Source: Deltaproteobacteria bacterium (lineage in GTDB: Bacteria; Desulfobacterota; Deferrimicrobia; Deferrimicrobiales; Deferrimicrobiaceae). Taken from it: a stretch of DNA of 27,228 bases. The notes beneath the pieces are model-generated. The model was not told where the DNA came from. It saw only the letters and a program-made list of their open reading frames with translations, and did no database searches. A program made the position numbers and the translations under genes. Shown here one piece after another: positions 17,815 through 24,265 of the stretch. The stretch lies in the NCBI GenBank assembly GCA_017889845.1, contig JAGGAJ010000006.1, forward strand, positions 1 through 27,228. The letters are read 5' to 3'. Numbering within the stretch: the first letter of the stretch is position 1; the number at the start of each line of letters is the position of its first letter.

Positions 17815-18534
17815 CTAATCCTCCCCGCGATCCCGTTTCTGCTGGTGGCGAAGATACCGTTCGTGAAGGGACCGGAAGGACCGCTCGAGACGGTCCTTGT
17901 AGGCGATGGCCAGGAAGACGAGGACGACGGCGACCCCGGTGAGGGAAAAGAACAGGTAATACTGCTTGTTCCGCAGGAACGTACCCCCGAGGGTCAGCAT
18001 CGTGGTGCCCAGCAGCCGTCCCGTGGATGCGATTGCGAGGAACTCCAGGGTGGAAAGGTGGCCCAGCCCCAGCATGTAGCACATGTAATCCTTCGGGAAG
18101 CCGGGGATGAGGAACAGCAGGAACACCAGGAACGCCCCCTTGTGGTGGAGCAGGTAGTCGAAGCGCTCCATCGTCCGGGCGTCCACGAACCGCTCCGTCA
18201 GGGGCCGGCCGAAGGTGCGGGAGAGAGAGAAGGCGACGTACGAGCCGAGGGTCAGGCCGGCGGTGGAGAGGATCACGCCCAGCAAGGGGCCAAAGAGGTA
18301 GCCGCCCAGCACCCCCGTCGCCTCCCCCGGGATCGGAGCGGCGACCACCTGGAACGCCTGGATGAGGATGAACCCCGCGAACCCCCAGGCCCCGAGGGAC
18401 CGGATGAATCCGGTCATCCGCTCCCTGTTCATGAAGAAGTGGAACAGCCCGAGTTTCCAGAGAAGGGCCGAGAACGCGGCGAAGGCCGCGAGGAACAGGA
18501 GCGCCTTGAGAACGATGCGGAGTTTTTCCTGCAG
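17815..18534 (-). CDS. TVP38/TMEM64-family membrane protein with a non-canonical or disrupted start
   Basis: A DedA/VTT-superfamily membrane protein. From the first ATG (18432) it is 205 residues: RSLGAWGFAGFILIQAFQVV, the re-entrant loop segment PGEATGVLGGYLFGPLLGV, FGRPLTERFV, LFLIPGFPKD and two late helices, with a basic tail. The reading frame continues upstream of that ATG to a TAG at 18551-18553 and encodes LRIVLKALLFLAAFAAFSALLWKLGLF in two adjoining segments (about 18520-18440), exactly the first membrane helix the family has. This stretch holds no ATG, GTG or TTG. The coordinates use the CTG at 18534, which has a GGGGG run upstream; ATC at about 18519 is another option. A one-base change in the G5 run near 18545 would instead join a GTG at about 18568. 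It lies downstream of the helicase gene. Confidence 0.78.
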   Translation of the reverse strand: MQEKLRIVLKALLFLAAFAAFSALLWKLGLFHFFMNRERMTGFIRSLGAWGFAGFILIQAFQVVAAPIPGEATGVLGGYLFGPLLGVILSTAGLTLGSYVAFSLSRTFGRPLTERFVDARTMERFDYLLHHKGAFLVFLLFLIPGFPKDYMCYMLGLGHLSTLEFLAIASTGRLLGTTMLTLGGTFLRNKQYYLFFSLTGVAVVLVFLAIAYKDRLERSFRSLHERYLRHQQKRDRGED

Positions 18535-18597
18535 CGGACCGCCCCCGGTCTAGCCCGCACGAACCGTGGTGAGATACGCGGGCTTGGCGATGGGACG

Positions 18598-18603
18598 ATG
18601 ATA
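18598..18603 (-). promoter_or_regulatory. Candidate -10 element (TATCAT) for the TVP38-type gene
   Basis: TATCAT reads on the minus strand about 64 nt before the proposed CTG start. A TTGAAC lies 19 bp further upstream, inside the loop of the neighbouring hairpin, so the spacing is long. Confidence 0.3.
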
Positions 18604-18612
18604 CACGAAACG

Positions 18613-18638
18613 CCCGGTCGGGGTTCAACCCGGCCGGG
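18613..18638 (-). terminator. Hairpin downstream of the DEAD-box helicase
   Basis: A 10-bp stem (18613-18622 with 18629-18638, one wobble pair) with a 6-nt loop lies just after the helicase stop at 18645. The transcript continues CGTTTCG, a poor U-tract, so termination may be partial. Confidence 0.5.
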
Positions 18639-18644
18639 GATATC

Positions 18645-20021
18645 CTACCGGCGGAACGCGCGCGGGGGAGGGATGACGTCCCGATGTCCCGACTTCCTGC
18701 CGCCGGGACCGGAGGTCGGGCGCGCTTCCTCCCCGGCGTGACGGGAGAGCCGGGAGGCGCCGCCGGCCGAAACGGACCCGGTGCGGCCCGCAGAAAGGAA
18801 CGTGGCGTCCACCGGGATCATGTAGGGGCGGTGGCGCGGCTGCGTCCGGTCCGCCCCGAGCGGCGTCGGGGCGGCCGGCCTCGCGGGGGATGCGAAGGGG
18901 TGCACCGCGACGACGGTCAGGTGTTTCTGCATCAGCCGCTCGATCTCCGCCAGGAGGGGACGCTCCTCGAAACTGCAGAAGGAGATCGCCGTCCCGGAGA
19001 GTCCGGCGCGGCCGGTCCGCCCGATCCGGTGGACGTACGCCTCCGGTTCGTCGGACAGGTCGAAGTTGATCACGTGGGACAGTTCGACGATGTCCAGGCC
19101 GCGCGCCGCGATGTCGGTGGCCACCAGCACGCGGACGGTCCCCTTCCGGAAGGCGGCGAGGGCCCGTTCCCTCGCTCCCTGGGACTTGTCGCCGTGGATC
19201 ACCTCCGCCCGGATCTCCGCCCGCTTCAGGAACCGCTCGACGCGGTCGGCGCCGTGCCGGGTGCGGGTGAACACGAGGGCGTTCCGGATCCCCTCGCCCG
19301 CGAGGAGGTGCTTGAGGAGCTCCACCTTGGCCGGCTTCTCCACGTAGTAGAGGAAGTGCTCCACCGCCTCCGCGGGGGCCGAGACCGGATCGACGGCCAC
19401 CCGGACCGGGGACCGCAGGATGGTGTCCGACAGCCGGACGATGTCCGGCGGCATCGTGGCCGAGAACATCAGCGTCTGCCGCCGGACGGGGAGTTTCTCG
19501 ATGATGCGCCGGATGTCGAGGATGAATCCCATGTCCAGCATCCGGTCTGCCTCGTCGAGGACGAATATCTCCACGGCGGACAGGTCGATGATGCGCTGGC
19601 CCATCAGGTCGAGCAGCCGGCCGGGCGTCGCGACGAGGATGTCCACCCCTTTCCGGAGCGCCTCCTCCTGGGGGCGCTGGCTCACCCCGCCGTAGACGAG
19701 GGCGTGGCGGAGCCCCGTGTGGCGGGCGTACGCCGCGAAACTTTCCGCGATCTGCATGGCCAGCTCGCGCGTGGGGGTCAGGACGAGGGAACGGATCGCT
19801 TTCTTGCCGCGGGCGACCTTCCCTTCCGCGCCGAGGCGGTGGAGGATCGGGAGGGCGAAGGCAGCCGTCTTGCCGGTTCCGGTCTGCGCGGAACCGAGGA
19901 GGTCCATGCCCTCCAGGATATGCGGGATCGCCTGCTCCTGGATGGGCGTCGGGGTTACGTAGTTCATCGCCTGCACCGCCCGGAGAATCTCCGGGGACAG
20001 GCCGAATTTCCTGAATGGCAT
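18645..20021 (-). CDS. rhlE: DEAD-box ATP-dependent RNA helicase (RhlE type)
   Basis: A 458-residue RNA helicase that unwinds short RNA duplexes during ribosome assembly or RNA decay. All family motifs are present: Q motif around FGLSPEILRAVQAMNY with PTPIQEQAIP (5-33), Walker A AQTGTGKT (45-52), PTREL (83-87), GG (111-112), TPGR (132-135), DEAD (156-159), SAT (187-189), ARGLD (306-310) and HRIGRTGR (331-338). A basic, Pro/Ala-rich C-terminal extension of about 85 residues follows the helicase core, as in RhlE proteins. The ATG at 20021 starts the conserved MPFRKFGLS; the longer open frame is rejected because its extra residues do not match the family. A promoter about 130 bp upstream implies a long leader. 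Confidence 0.94.
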   Translation of the reverse strand: MPFRKFGLSPEILRAVQAMNYVTPTPIQEQAIPHILEGMDLLGSAQTGTGKTAAFALPILHRLGAEGKVARGKKAIRSLVLTPTRELAMQIAESFAAYARHTGLRHALVYGGVSQRPQEEALRKGVDILVATPGRLLDLMGQRIIDLSAVEIFVLDEADRMLDMGFILDIRRIIEKLPVRRQTLMFSATMPPDIVRLSDTILRSPVRVAVDPVSAPAEAVEHFLYYVEKPAKVELLKHLLAGEGIRNALVFTRTRHGADRVERFLKRAEIRAEVIHGDKSQGARERALAAFRKGTVRVLVATDIAARGLDIVELSHVINFDLSDEPEAYVHRIGRTGRAGLSGTAISFCSFEERPLLAEIERLMQKHLTVVAVHPFASPARPAAPTPLGADRTQPRHRPYMIPVDATFLSAGRTGSVSAGGASRLSRHAGEEARPTSGPGGRKSGHRDVIPPPRAFRR

Positions 20022-20149
20022 GCTGTTCTCTTTCTCCTGGTTCAAGGGTGTCTGAGGGTTGATGGACGGATGCCGGACACGGGTCGTGATTCGCGGTGCT
20101 CTGGGGGGAGGCCGGAAGGAATGGATTCGAAGCAGCGCAAACTGGGAGA

Positions 20150-20178
20150 ACCATACCACAGGCGCGGGGGTGGCGCAA
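20150..20178 (-). promoter_or_regulatory. Candidate promoter for the DEAD-box helicase
   Basis: On the minus strand TTGCGC (20178-20173) and TATGGT (20155-20150) are separated by exactly 17 bp, with a TG one base before the -10 (extended -10 form). Transcription would start near 20143, giving a leader of about 120 nt before the ATG at 20021. Confidence 0.5.
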
Positions 20179-20231
20179 GCGGAGACCATCGCCCCGTCGC
20201 GTTGCGCGTGTTCCGCCGGGCCCGATCCTTG

Positions 20232-20237
20232 TATAAT
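20232..20237 (+). promoter_or_regulatory. -10 element (TATAAT) abutting the haem-sensor start codon
   Basis: A perfect TATAAT ends only 8 bp before the ATG at 20246. Transcription would start at or next to the A of the ATG, so the mRNA would be leaderless. No Shine-Dalgarno is present. A TTGCGC at 20202-20207 is too far away (24 bp) to be a normal -35. Confidence 0.5.
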
Positions 20238-20245
20238 TGGCCATC

Positions 20246-21202
20246 ATGCAACACCAGGCTGCCTCGAAGGCCAGGATGTACCTGCTCGTCATCTCGGGGT
20301 TCATCACCCTCGTAACCGGCGCCTCCCTGTACTTGAACCTCCAGAAAGTGGAAAACCAGTACCGTCAGCTGGCCGCCGTCGTCGCCCGCTCCTGCTTCCA
20401 GACCATCGAAGCGATGAGGGACTGGAACTTCCGGAACGGGGGAGTGTACCTTCCCGTCACGAGGGAGTTCCGGCCCAACGAGCTGCTGAAGGATCCGCTG
20501 CGGGAGATCACGACCCGGGAGGGCGTGCGGCTGACGATGATCAACCACGCCCAGATGGTGCGTCTGGTATCCAACATGCTGACCGAGGAGCGCGGGATCC
20601 GCGTGCGGATCACGAGCCTGACCCCCCTGCAGCCGGCGAACGCGCCGTTCGACTGGGAAAAGTCCGCTCTGGAGGATTTCGGGCGGGGGGCCAAGGAGGT
20701 GTTCGGTGTCGCCGGTCCCCCGGACCGGCCGGTCTTCCGGTTCGTGACCCCGCTGAAGGTGGAGCGTTCGTGCGTGCGATGCCACCAGGAGAACAGGGAC
20801 CGGCCGGAAGGCATCCGCGGGGGAGTGAGCATCAGCTTCTCCTGGATCCCCTTCCAGCGGCTGATGGAGCAGAACAACCGGCAGATCTGGACGCTCCACC
20901 TGCTCTTTCTCTCCGTGTCGTTCCTCCTGATCTTCCTTCTCGGGCGAAAGCTCGTCTTCCAGATCAACGCTCTGCACGAATCCCTCCAGCACATCCGGAA
21001 ACTCGAGGGACTGGTGCCGATCTGCGCCAACTGCAAGAAGATCCGCACCGAGGGGGCGAACCCATTCGATCAGACGTCCTGGAGCTCGTTCGAGAAATAC
21101 ATCAGCGAGCGGACCGACGCGGAGTTCACGCACGGGCTTTGCCCGGAGTGCGCGAAGCGCCTCTACCCCGGCGTGGATCCGGGAGGCGGGGACCCCCGGT
21201 AA
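20246..21202 (+). CDS. DUF3365 haem-binding membrane sensor with a four-cysteine C-terminal tail
   Basis: A 318-residue inner-membrane protein. A first helix (about 12-31) is followed by a periplasmic DUF3365/Tll0287-like domain with a c-type haem motif CVRCH (Cys176, Cys179, His180), then a second helix (about 214-233). Domains of this kind usually sense redox state, NO or small gases and feed a kinase or cyclase. Here the cytoplasmic part is only about 85 residues: a short helix (INALHESLQHIRKLEG) and a tail with Cys260, Cys263, Cys299 and Cys302 (PICANCKKIR ... LCPECAKRLYP). That tail is known from ends of PAS and receiver proteins, where it may bind metal. There is no kinase, GGDEF, EAL or methyl-accepting domain. 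No ribosome site precedes the ATG; a TTG at 20237 overlaps the -10 box. Confidence 0.85.
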   Translation: MQHQAASKARMYLLVISGFITLVTGASLYLNLQKVENQYRQLAAVVARSCFQTIEAMRDWNFRNGGVYLPVTREFRPNELLKDPLREITTREGVRLTMINHAQMVRLVSNMLTEERGIRVRITSLTPLQPANAPFDWEKSALEDFGRGAKEVFGVAGPPDRPVFRFVTPLKVERSCVRCHQENRDRPEGIRGGVSISFSWIPFQRLMEQNNRQIWTLHLLFLSVSFLLIFLLGRKLVFQINALHESLQHIRKLEGLVPICANCKKIRTEGANPFDQTSWSSFEKYISERTDAEFTHGLCPECAKRLYPGVDPGGGDPR

Positions 21203-21209
21203 CCGACCC

Positions 21210-21713
21210 TCACCCGGATAGTCCCGAAATCTCCGAAATCCGGTTTTCCCCCGAAAGCAGCCAGGCGAAGGTGCCCTGCGACCGGTTCCCGGAGTCGGGA
21301 ACATCGACGGCGGCGATGGCGCCCTTCCGCATCGCGTACGCGGTCTTCAGGTCGAGCAGCAGCGTCAGCAGCCGGCCGAGGTCCGGCTCGTGCCCGACGA
21401 GGGCTACCTCCCGTGCTCCCGGGCATTCATCCAGGACCGCGTTGAGCCCGTCCGCGTCGAAGCCCGGGGAAAGCTGCGGCGCGACGATCACCGCACCTTC
21501 GTGGCGGACCGCCTCCGACAGGATCTCCGCGGTCTGGACCGCCCGGATGCAGGGGCTCGTGAACAGGAAGGCAGGGGTCGCCCCGGTCTCGCGGAACCGG
21601 GCGGCTGCCTCCCGGAACGAGGCGCGGCCCCGGGCGGTCAGATACCGCGCCGAATCCGTCATCGTCCCGATCCGGTCGACCGCCTCCGCGTGCCGTACCA
21701 GGTAGACCCGCAT
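21210..21713 (-). CDS. sixA: Phosphohistidine phosphatase SixA family
   Basis: A 167-residue histidine-phosphatase-superfamily protein. It starts MRVYLVRHAEA with the catalytic RHAE (His8), and has the second conserved histidine in VGHEPDLG (about residue 106), the TSPCIRAVQTAEIL segment and the short four-helix/five-strand layout of SixA. SixA removes phosphate from histidine on HPt domains or PTS proteins in other bacteria; the partner here is unknown, since no HPt or PTS gene is in the window. AAGGGGGTGAG precedes the ATG. The gene converges on the haem sensor with only 7 bp between stops. The neighbouring sensor lacks a kinase, so a direct signalling link is not shown. Confidence 0.9.
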   Translation of the reverse strand: MRVYLVRHAEAVDRIGTMTDSARYLTARGRASFREAAARFRETGATPAFLFTSPCIRAVQTAEILSEAVRHEGAVIVAPQLSPGFDADGLNAVLDECPGAREVALVGHEPDLGRLLTLLLDLKTAYAMRKGAIAAVDVPDSGNRSQGTFAWLLSGENRISEISGLSG

Positions 21714-21729
21714 CGCTCACCCCCTTCTC

Positions 21730-21735
21730 ATTGTA
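21730..21735 (-). promoter_or_regulatory. Candidate -10 element (TACAAT) upstream of sixA
   Basis: TACAAT on the minus strand lies 16 bp before the sixA ATG, so transcription would begin near 21723 with the Shine-Dalgarno just inside the leader. No convincing -35 is seen. Confidence 0.35.
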
Positions 21736-21792
21736 ACAGTCCCGGTACGGCAGGGACCGCGAGCCGAATCCGGCGCCCCCCGCCGTAAATCA

Positions 21793-21798
21793 TACGAT
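21793..21798 (+). promoter_or_regulatory. Possible -10 element (TACGAT) abutting the SRPBCC start
   Basis: TACGAT lies 4 bp before the ATG at 21803. If used, transcription would begin at the start codon, giving a leaderless mRNA; the lack of a Shine-Dalgarno fits. The overlapping minus-strand TATGAT (21794-21789) makes the orientation ambiguous. Confidence 0.25.
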
Positions 21799-21802
21799 CA
21801 CG

Positions 21803-22264
21803 ATGACCCCGCACCGGATCCGAACCGTACAGTTCATCCCGGTCCCCCCGGAGGAGGCGTGGGATTTCTTTTCCGACCCGCGGAACCTTCCCCGCATAAC
21901 TCCCCCGTGGCTCTCGTTCGAGCTCCTCTCCGACCCCCCGGGGAGGATGTACCCGGGGCTCCGGATCGAATACCGCGTCCGGCCGCTGTGGGGGATTCCG
22001 CTGCGGTGGCTGACGGAGATCACCCACGTGGTGGAGCCGTATTTCTTCGTCGACGAGCAACGTCTCGGACCGTATCGCCTGTGGCGCCATCAGCACCGGT
22101 TCCGTGCCGTCGGGGGCGGCGTGGAGATGGAGGACGAAGTCCACTACCTGCTCCGGGGAGGACCGTTCGGCAGGGTGGCCCAGCGGTACCTCGTTCGCCG
22201 GAGACTTGCGGAGATCTTCGACTACCGCCGCGCCGAGGTGGAGCGGTTGTTCGGCGGAAAATAG
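21803..22264 (+). CDS. SRPBCC-family (START/Bet v1-like) ligand-binding protein
   Basis: A 153-residue protein with the SRPBCC fold, a helix-grip cavity for hydrophobic ligands. The opening TVQFIPVPPEEAWDFFSDPRN is the family signature (strand, then the P-EEAW-FFSDP helix). It continues with NLPRITPPWLSFEL, a beta-strand core (GLRIEYRVRPLWGIPLRWLTEI) and the long C-terminal helix after GPFGRVAQRYLV. Close relatives include cyclase/dehydrase-type and TIGR01777-associated proteins. There is no catalytic motif, so binding or transport of a lipid-like molecule is a guess. The ATG at 21803 has no Shine-Dalgarno, but a TACGAT at 21793-21798 sits right against it. It converges with trxB; 36 bp separate the stops. 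Confidence 0.82.
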   Translation: MTPHRIRTVQFIPVPPEEAWDFFSDPRNLPRITPPWLSFELLSDPPGRMYPGLRIEYRVRPLWGIPLRWLTEITHVVEPYFFVDEQRLGPYRLWRHQHRFRAVGGGVEMEDEVHYLLRGGPFGRVAQRYLVRRRLAEIFDYRRAEVERLFGGK

Positions 22265-22300
22265 GCTCGTGGGCTCCCGCGGGAATCCGCGCTCCTGCCG

Positions 22301-23224
22301 CTATCTCCCTTCCGCCTCGAGGAACCGCTCGGCCTCGATGGCGGCACGGCATCCCGCTCCGGCGGCGGTGACGGCCTGCCGGTACACCATGTCGTGGACG
22401 TCCCCGGCAGCGAACACCCCTTCCATGCTCGTGCGGGCTCCATCGCGCAGTACGATGTACCCGTTGTCGAGCTCGATCTGGCCCTCGAAGATCTTCGTGT
22501 TCGGGTCATGGCCGATGGCGACGAATACACCCTCCAGCTTCCGGACCGTCTCCGAACCGTCCTTCGTGCTCTTCAGGCGGACCGCCGTGACCTCGTTCTT
22601 CTTCGCGTCGAGTATGTCCGTGACCACGGTGTCCAGGACGAACTCGATCTTCGGGTTCTTTCGGGCGCGGTCGATCAGGATCTTCGACGCCCGGAACTGG
22701 TTCCTCCGGTGCACCAGGAGCACCTTCGATGCGAACCGGGTGAGGAAGCTCGCCTCCTCCACCGCGGTGTCGCCGCCCCCCACGACGGCGACCTCCCGGT
22801 TCCGGAAGAACGCCCCGTCGCAGGTGGCGCAGGTGGACACGCCGCGCCCCATCAGCTTCCGCTCCGACTCCAGGCCCAGGGTGCGGGCCGATGCCCCCGT
22901 GGCGACGATGAGGGTCCGTGCAAGGTGTTCGGACGTTTCCGTCCGGACGATGAAAGGGCGCCTCGACAGGTCCACGGAGGTGACGGTTTCGGGGTTGTAC
23001 GCGGCGCCGAACCGCTCCGCCTGTTTCCGCATGAGGTCGACGAGCTCCGGCCCCTGGATCCCCTCGGGAAATCCGGGGAAGTTCTCCACCTCGGTGGTGA
23101 GGGTGAGCTGGCCGCCCGGCTCCCGGCCTTCCAGGACGAGGGGGGAGAGGTTGGCGCGGGCGGTGTAGATGGCGGCGGTGGAGCCGGCACACCCGGAGCC
23201 GAGGATGACGACGTCGCGGACCAT
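22301..23224 (-). CDS. trxB: Thioredoxin reductase
   Basis: A 307-residue cytoplasmic flavoenzyme that passes electrons from NADPH through FAD and a disulfide to thioredoxin. It has the FAD-binding GSGCAGST (9-16), GGQLTLTTEVENFPGF (37-52), the redox-active CATC at 132-135 followed by DGAFF, the NADPH-binding VVGGGDTAVEEA (147-158), HRRNQFRAS, and the second FAD motif GVFAAGDVHD near the C-terminus. Length and motif order match low-molecular-weight TrxB. The ATG at 23224 has GGGAGG about 9 nt upstream and begins MVRDVVILGSG; a longer open frame upstream is not family-like. No thioredoxin gene is in the window. It is divergent from the ferritin-like gene. Confidence 0.95.
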   Translation of the reverse strand: MVRDVVILGSGCAGSTAAIYTARANLSPLVLEGREPGGQLTLTTEVENFPGFPEGIQGPELVDLMRKQAERFGAAYNPETVTSVDLSRRPFIVRTETSEHLARTLIVATGASARTLGLESERKLMGRGVSTCATCDGAFFRNREVAVVGGGDTAVEEASFLTRFASKVLLVHRRNQFRASKILIDRARKNPKIEFVLDTVVTDILDAKKNEVTAVRLKSTKDGSETVRKLEGVFVAIGHDPNTKIFEGQIELDNGYIVLRDGARTSMEGVFAAGDVHDMVYRQAVTAAGAGCRAAIEAERFLEAEGR

Positions 23225-23293
23225 GGCAGGGAACCTCCCGTGGGTGTCTCGAACGGACGGACTTGGAAAAGTCTGCTCCCCCCCCTCGGGGGA

Positions 23294-23299
23294 TGTCAA
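23294..23299 (-). promoter_or_regulatory. Possible -35 element (TTGACA) for trxB
   Basis: A perfect TTGACA on the minus strand lies about 70 bp before the trxB ATG. The best -10 candidate 18 bp downstream is only CAGACT, so the promoter is weakly supported. Confidence 0.25.
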
Positions 23300-23391
23300 G
23301 AAACGGGGGAGGTGACTTCCCGCCCCCCTCTGTGTGAGAATAGGGGCCTGAAGTCCAATACCCTCGACAAAGAGCCAAGGAGGCACGACCG

Positions 23392-23823
23392 ATGGCCAGC
23401 AAGAAACCGTCCGCGGAGCTCCTCGACCTTCTGAACCAGGCGATCGCGCGGGAGATCCAGGTCTCCGTGCAATACATGTGGCAGCACGTCCTCTGGAAAG
23501 GGGTCAAGGGGTTCGCGGTCAAGGACGCGTTCAAGCAGATCGCCATCGAGGAGATGAAGCACGCGGAGGCGATCGCCGAGCGGCTGAACTACCTGGGGGG
23601 CATCCCGACCACCAAGCCGACGCCGATCTTCATCGGCAAGACGCTCAAGGAAATGCTGGTTACGGACGTGAAGGACGAGGAGACGGCGATCACGATGTAC
23701 AAGAAGATCATCGAGGTCGCAAGGAACCAGGGAGACGAGACCACGGCGTTCCTCTTCGAGGGGATCCTCTCGTCCGAGGAAGACCATCACGACACCTTCA
23801 CCACCCTGCTCGAAGAGGATTGA
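23392..23823 (+). CDS. Ferritin-like/bacterioferritin-type diiron protein
   Basis: A 143-residue four-helix-bundle protein likely to oxidise and store iron. The ferroxidase ligands can be read in order: Glu21 in AREIQ, Glu54 and His57 in EEMKHAE, Glu97 in KDEETA, and Glu130 with His133 in EEDHHD. Tyr28 in SVQYMW is also typical. A Met follows Glu54 directly, as at the haem-ligating Met52 of E. coli bacterioferritin, so haem binding between subunits is possible. At 143 residues it is shorter than classical Bfr (about 158). The ATG has GGAGG 8 nt upstream. Iron storage next to trxB, a rhodanese and mutY suggests an oxidative-stress or Fe-S theme, though trxB is divergent. Confidence 0.9.
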   Translation: MASKKPSAELLDLLNQAIAREIQVSVQYMWQHVLWKGVKGFAVKDAFKQIAIEEMKHAEAIAERLNYLGGIPTTKPTPIFIGKTLKEMLVTDVKDEETAITMYKKIIEVARNQGDETTAFLFEGILSSEEDHHDTFTTLLEED

Positions 23824-23842
23824 GGGAAACCGGCGGCGCGGC

Positions 23843-24265
23843 ATGATCGAAACGAAGAAAATCATCTGGCTGTTGTGCCTCGGGGCGGCGTTCTTCGCCT
23901 TCCTCTACCGTCCCGGGAAGGTCCGGGCGGAAGGGGAACACCGGAACCTGTCCCCCGTCCAGGCACGGGAACTGATCGAAAAGAGCACGGGCAATCCGGA
24001 TTTCGTCCTCCTCGACGTGCGTACGCCCGGCGAGTTCCGGTCGGAACGGATCGGCGGCGCGGTAATGATCGACTACAACTCCGGCACCTTTCGTGCGGAA
24101 ATGGCGGGCCTGGACCGCGGGAAGACGTACATCGTTTACTGCCGCACGGGGAACCGCAGCGACGGGGCCCTCAAGGTGATGAAGGAGGAAGGATTCCGGA
24201 ACGTGTACCACCTCGACGGGGGGATCGTGAAATGGAAGGAGGCCGGCCTCCCCACGCAGAAATAG
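23843..24265 (+). CDS. Rhodanese-domain protein with N-terminal export signal or anchor
   Basis: A 140-residue single-rhodanese protein. Residues 1-29 form a hydrophobic N-terminus (KKIIWLLCLGAAFFAFLY) that should export it or tether it to the periplasmic face. The domain has LLDVRTPGEF (56-65), the active-site loop CRTGNRS with Cys100, and the closing YHLDGGIVKWKEAGLP. Cys100 is present, so sulfur transfer from thiosulfate or a persulfide donor is possible. It starts 19 bp after the ferritin-like stop, and its last 34 bp overlap the start of mutY, which suggests a ferritin-rhodanese-mutY transcript. The physiological sulfur donor and acceptor are unknown. Confidence 0.9.
   Translation: MIETKKIIWLLCLGAAFFAFLYRPGKVRAEGEHRNLSPVQARELIEKSTGNPDFVLLDVRTPGEFRSERIGGAVMIDYNSGTFRAEMAGLDRGKTYIVYCRTGNRSDGALKVMKEEGFRNVYHLDGGIVKWKEAGLPTQK

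Noticed and set aside
18432..18569. GTG-started short frame ending TGA across the TVP38 ATG (ATGA overlap)
   Set aside because: Its translation is Ser/Arg-rich and unlike any protein, while another frame over the same bases encodes the expected membrane helix.
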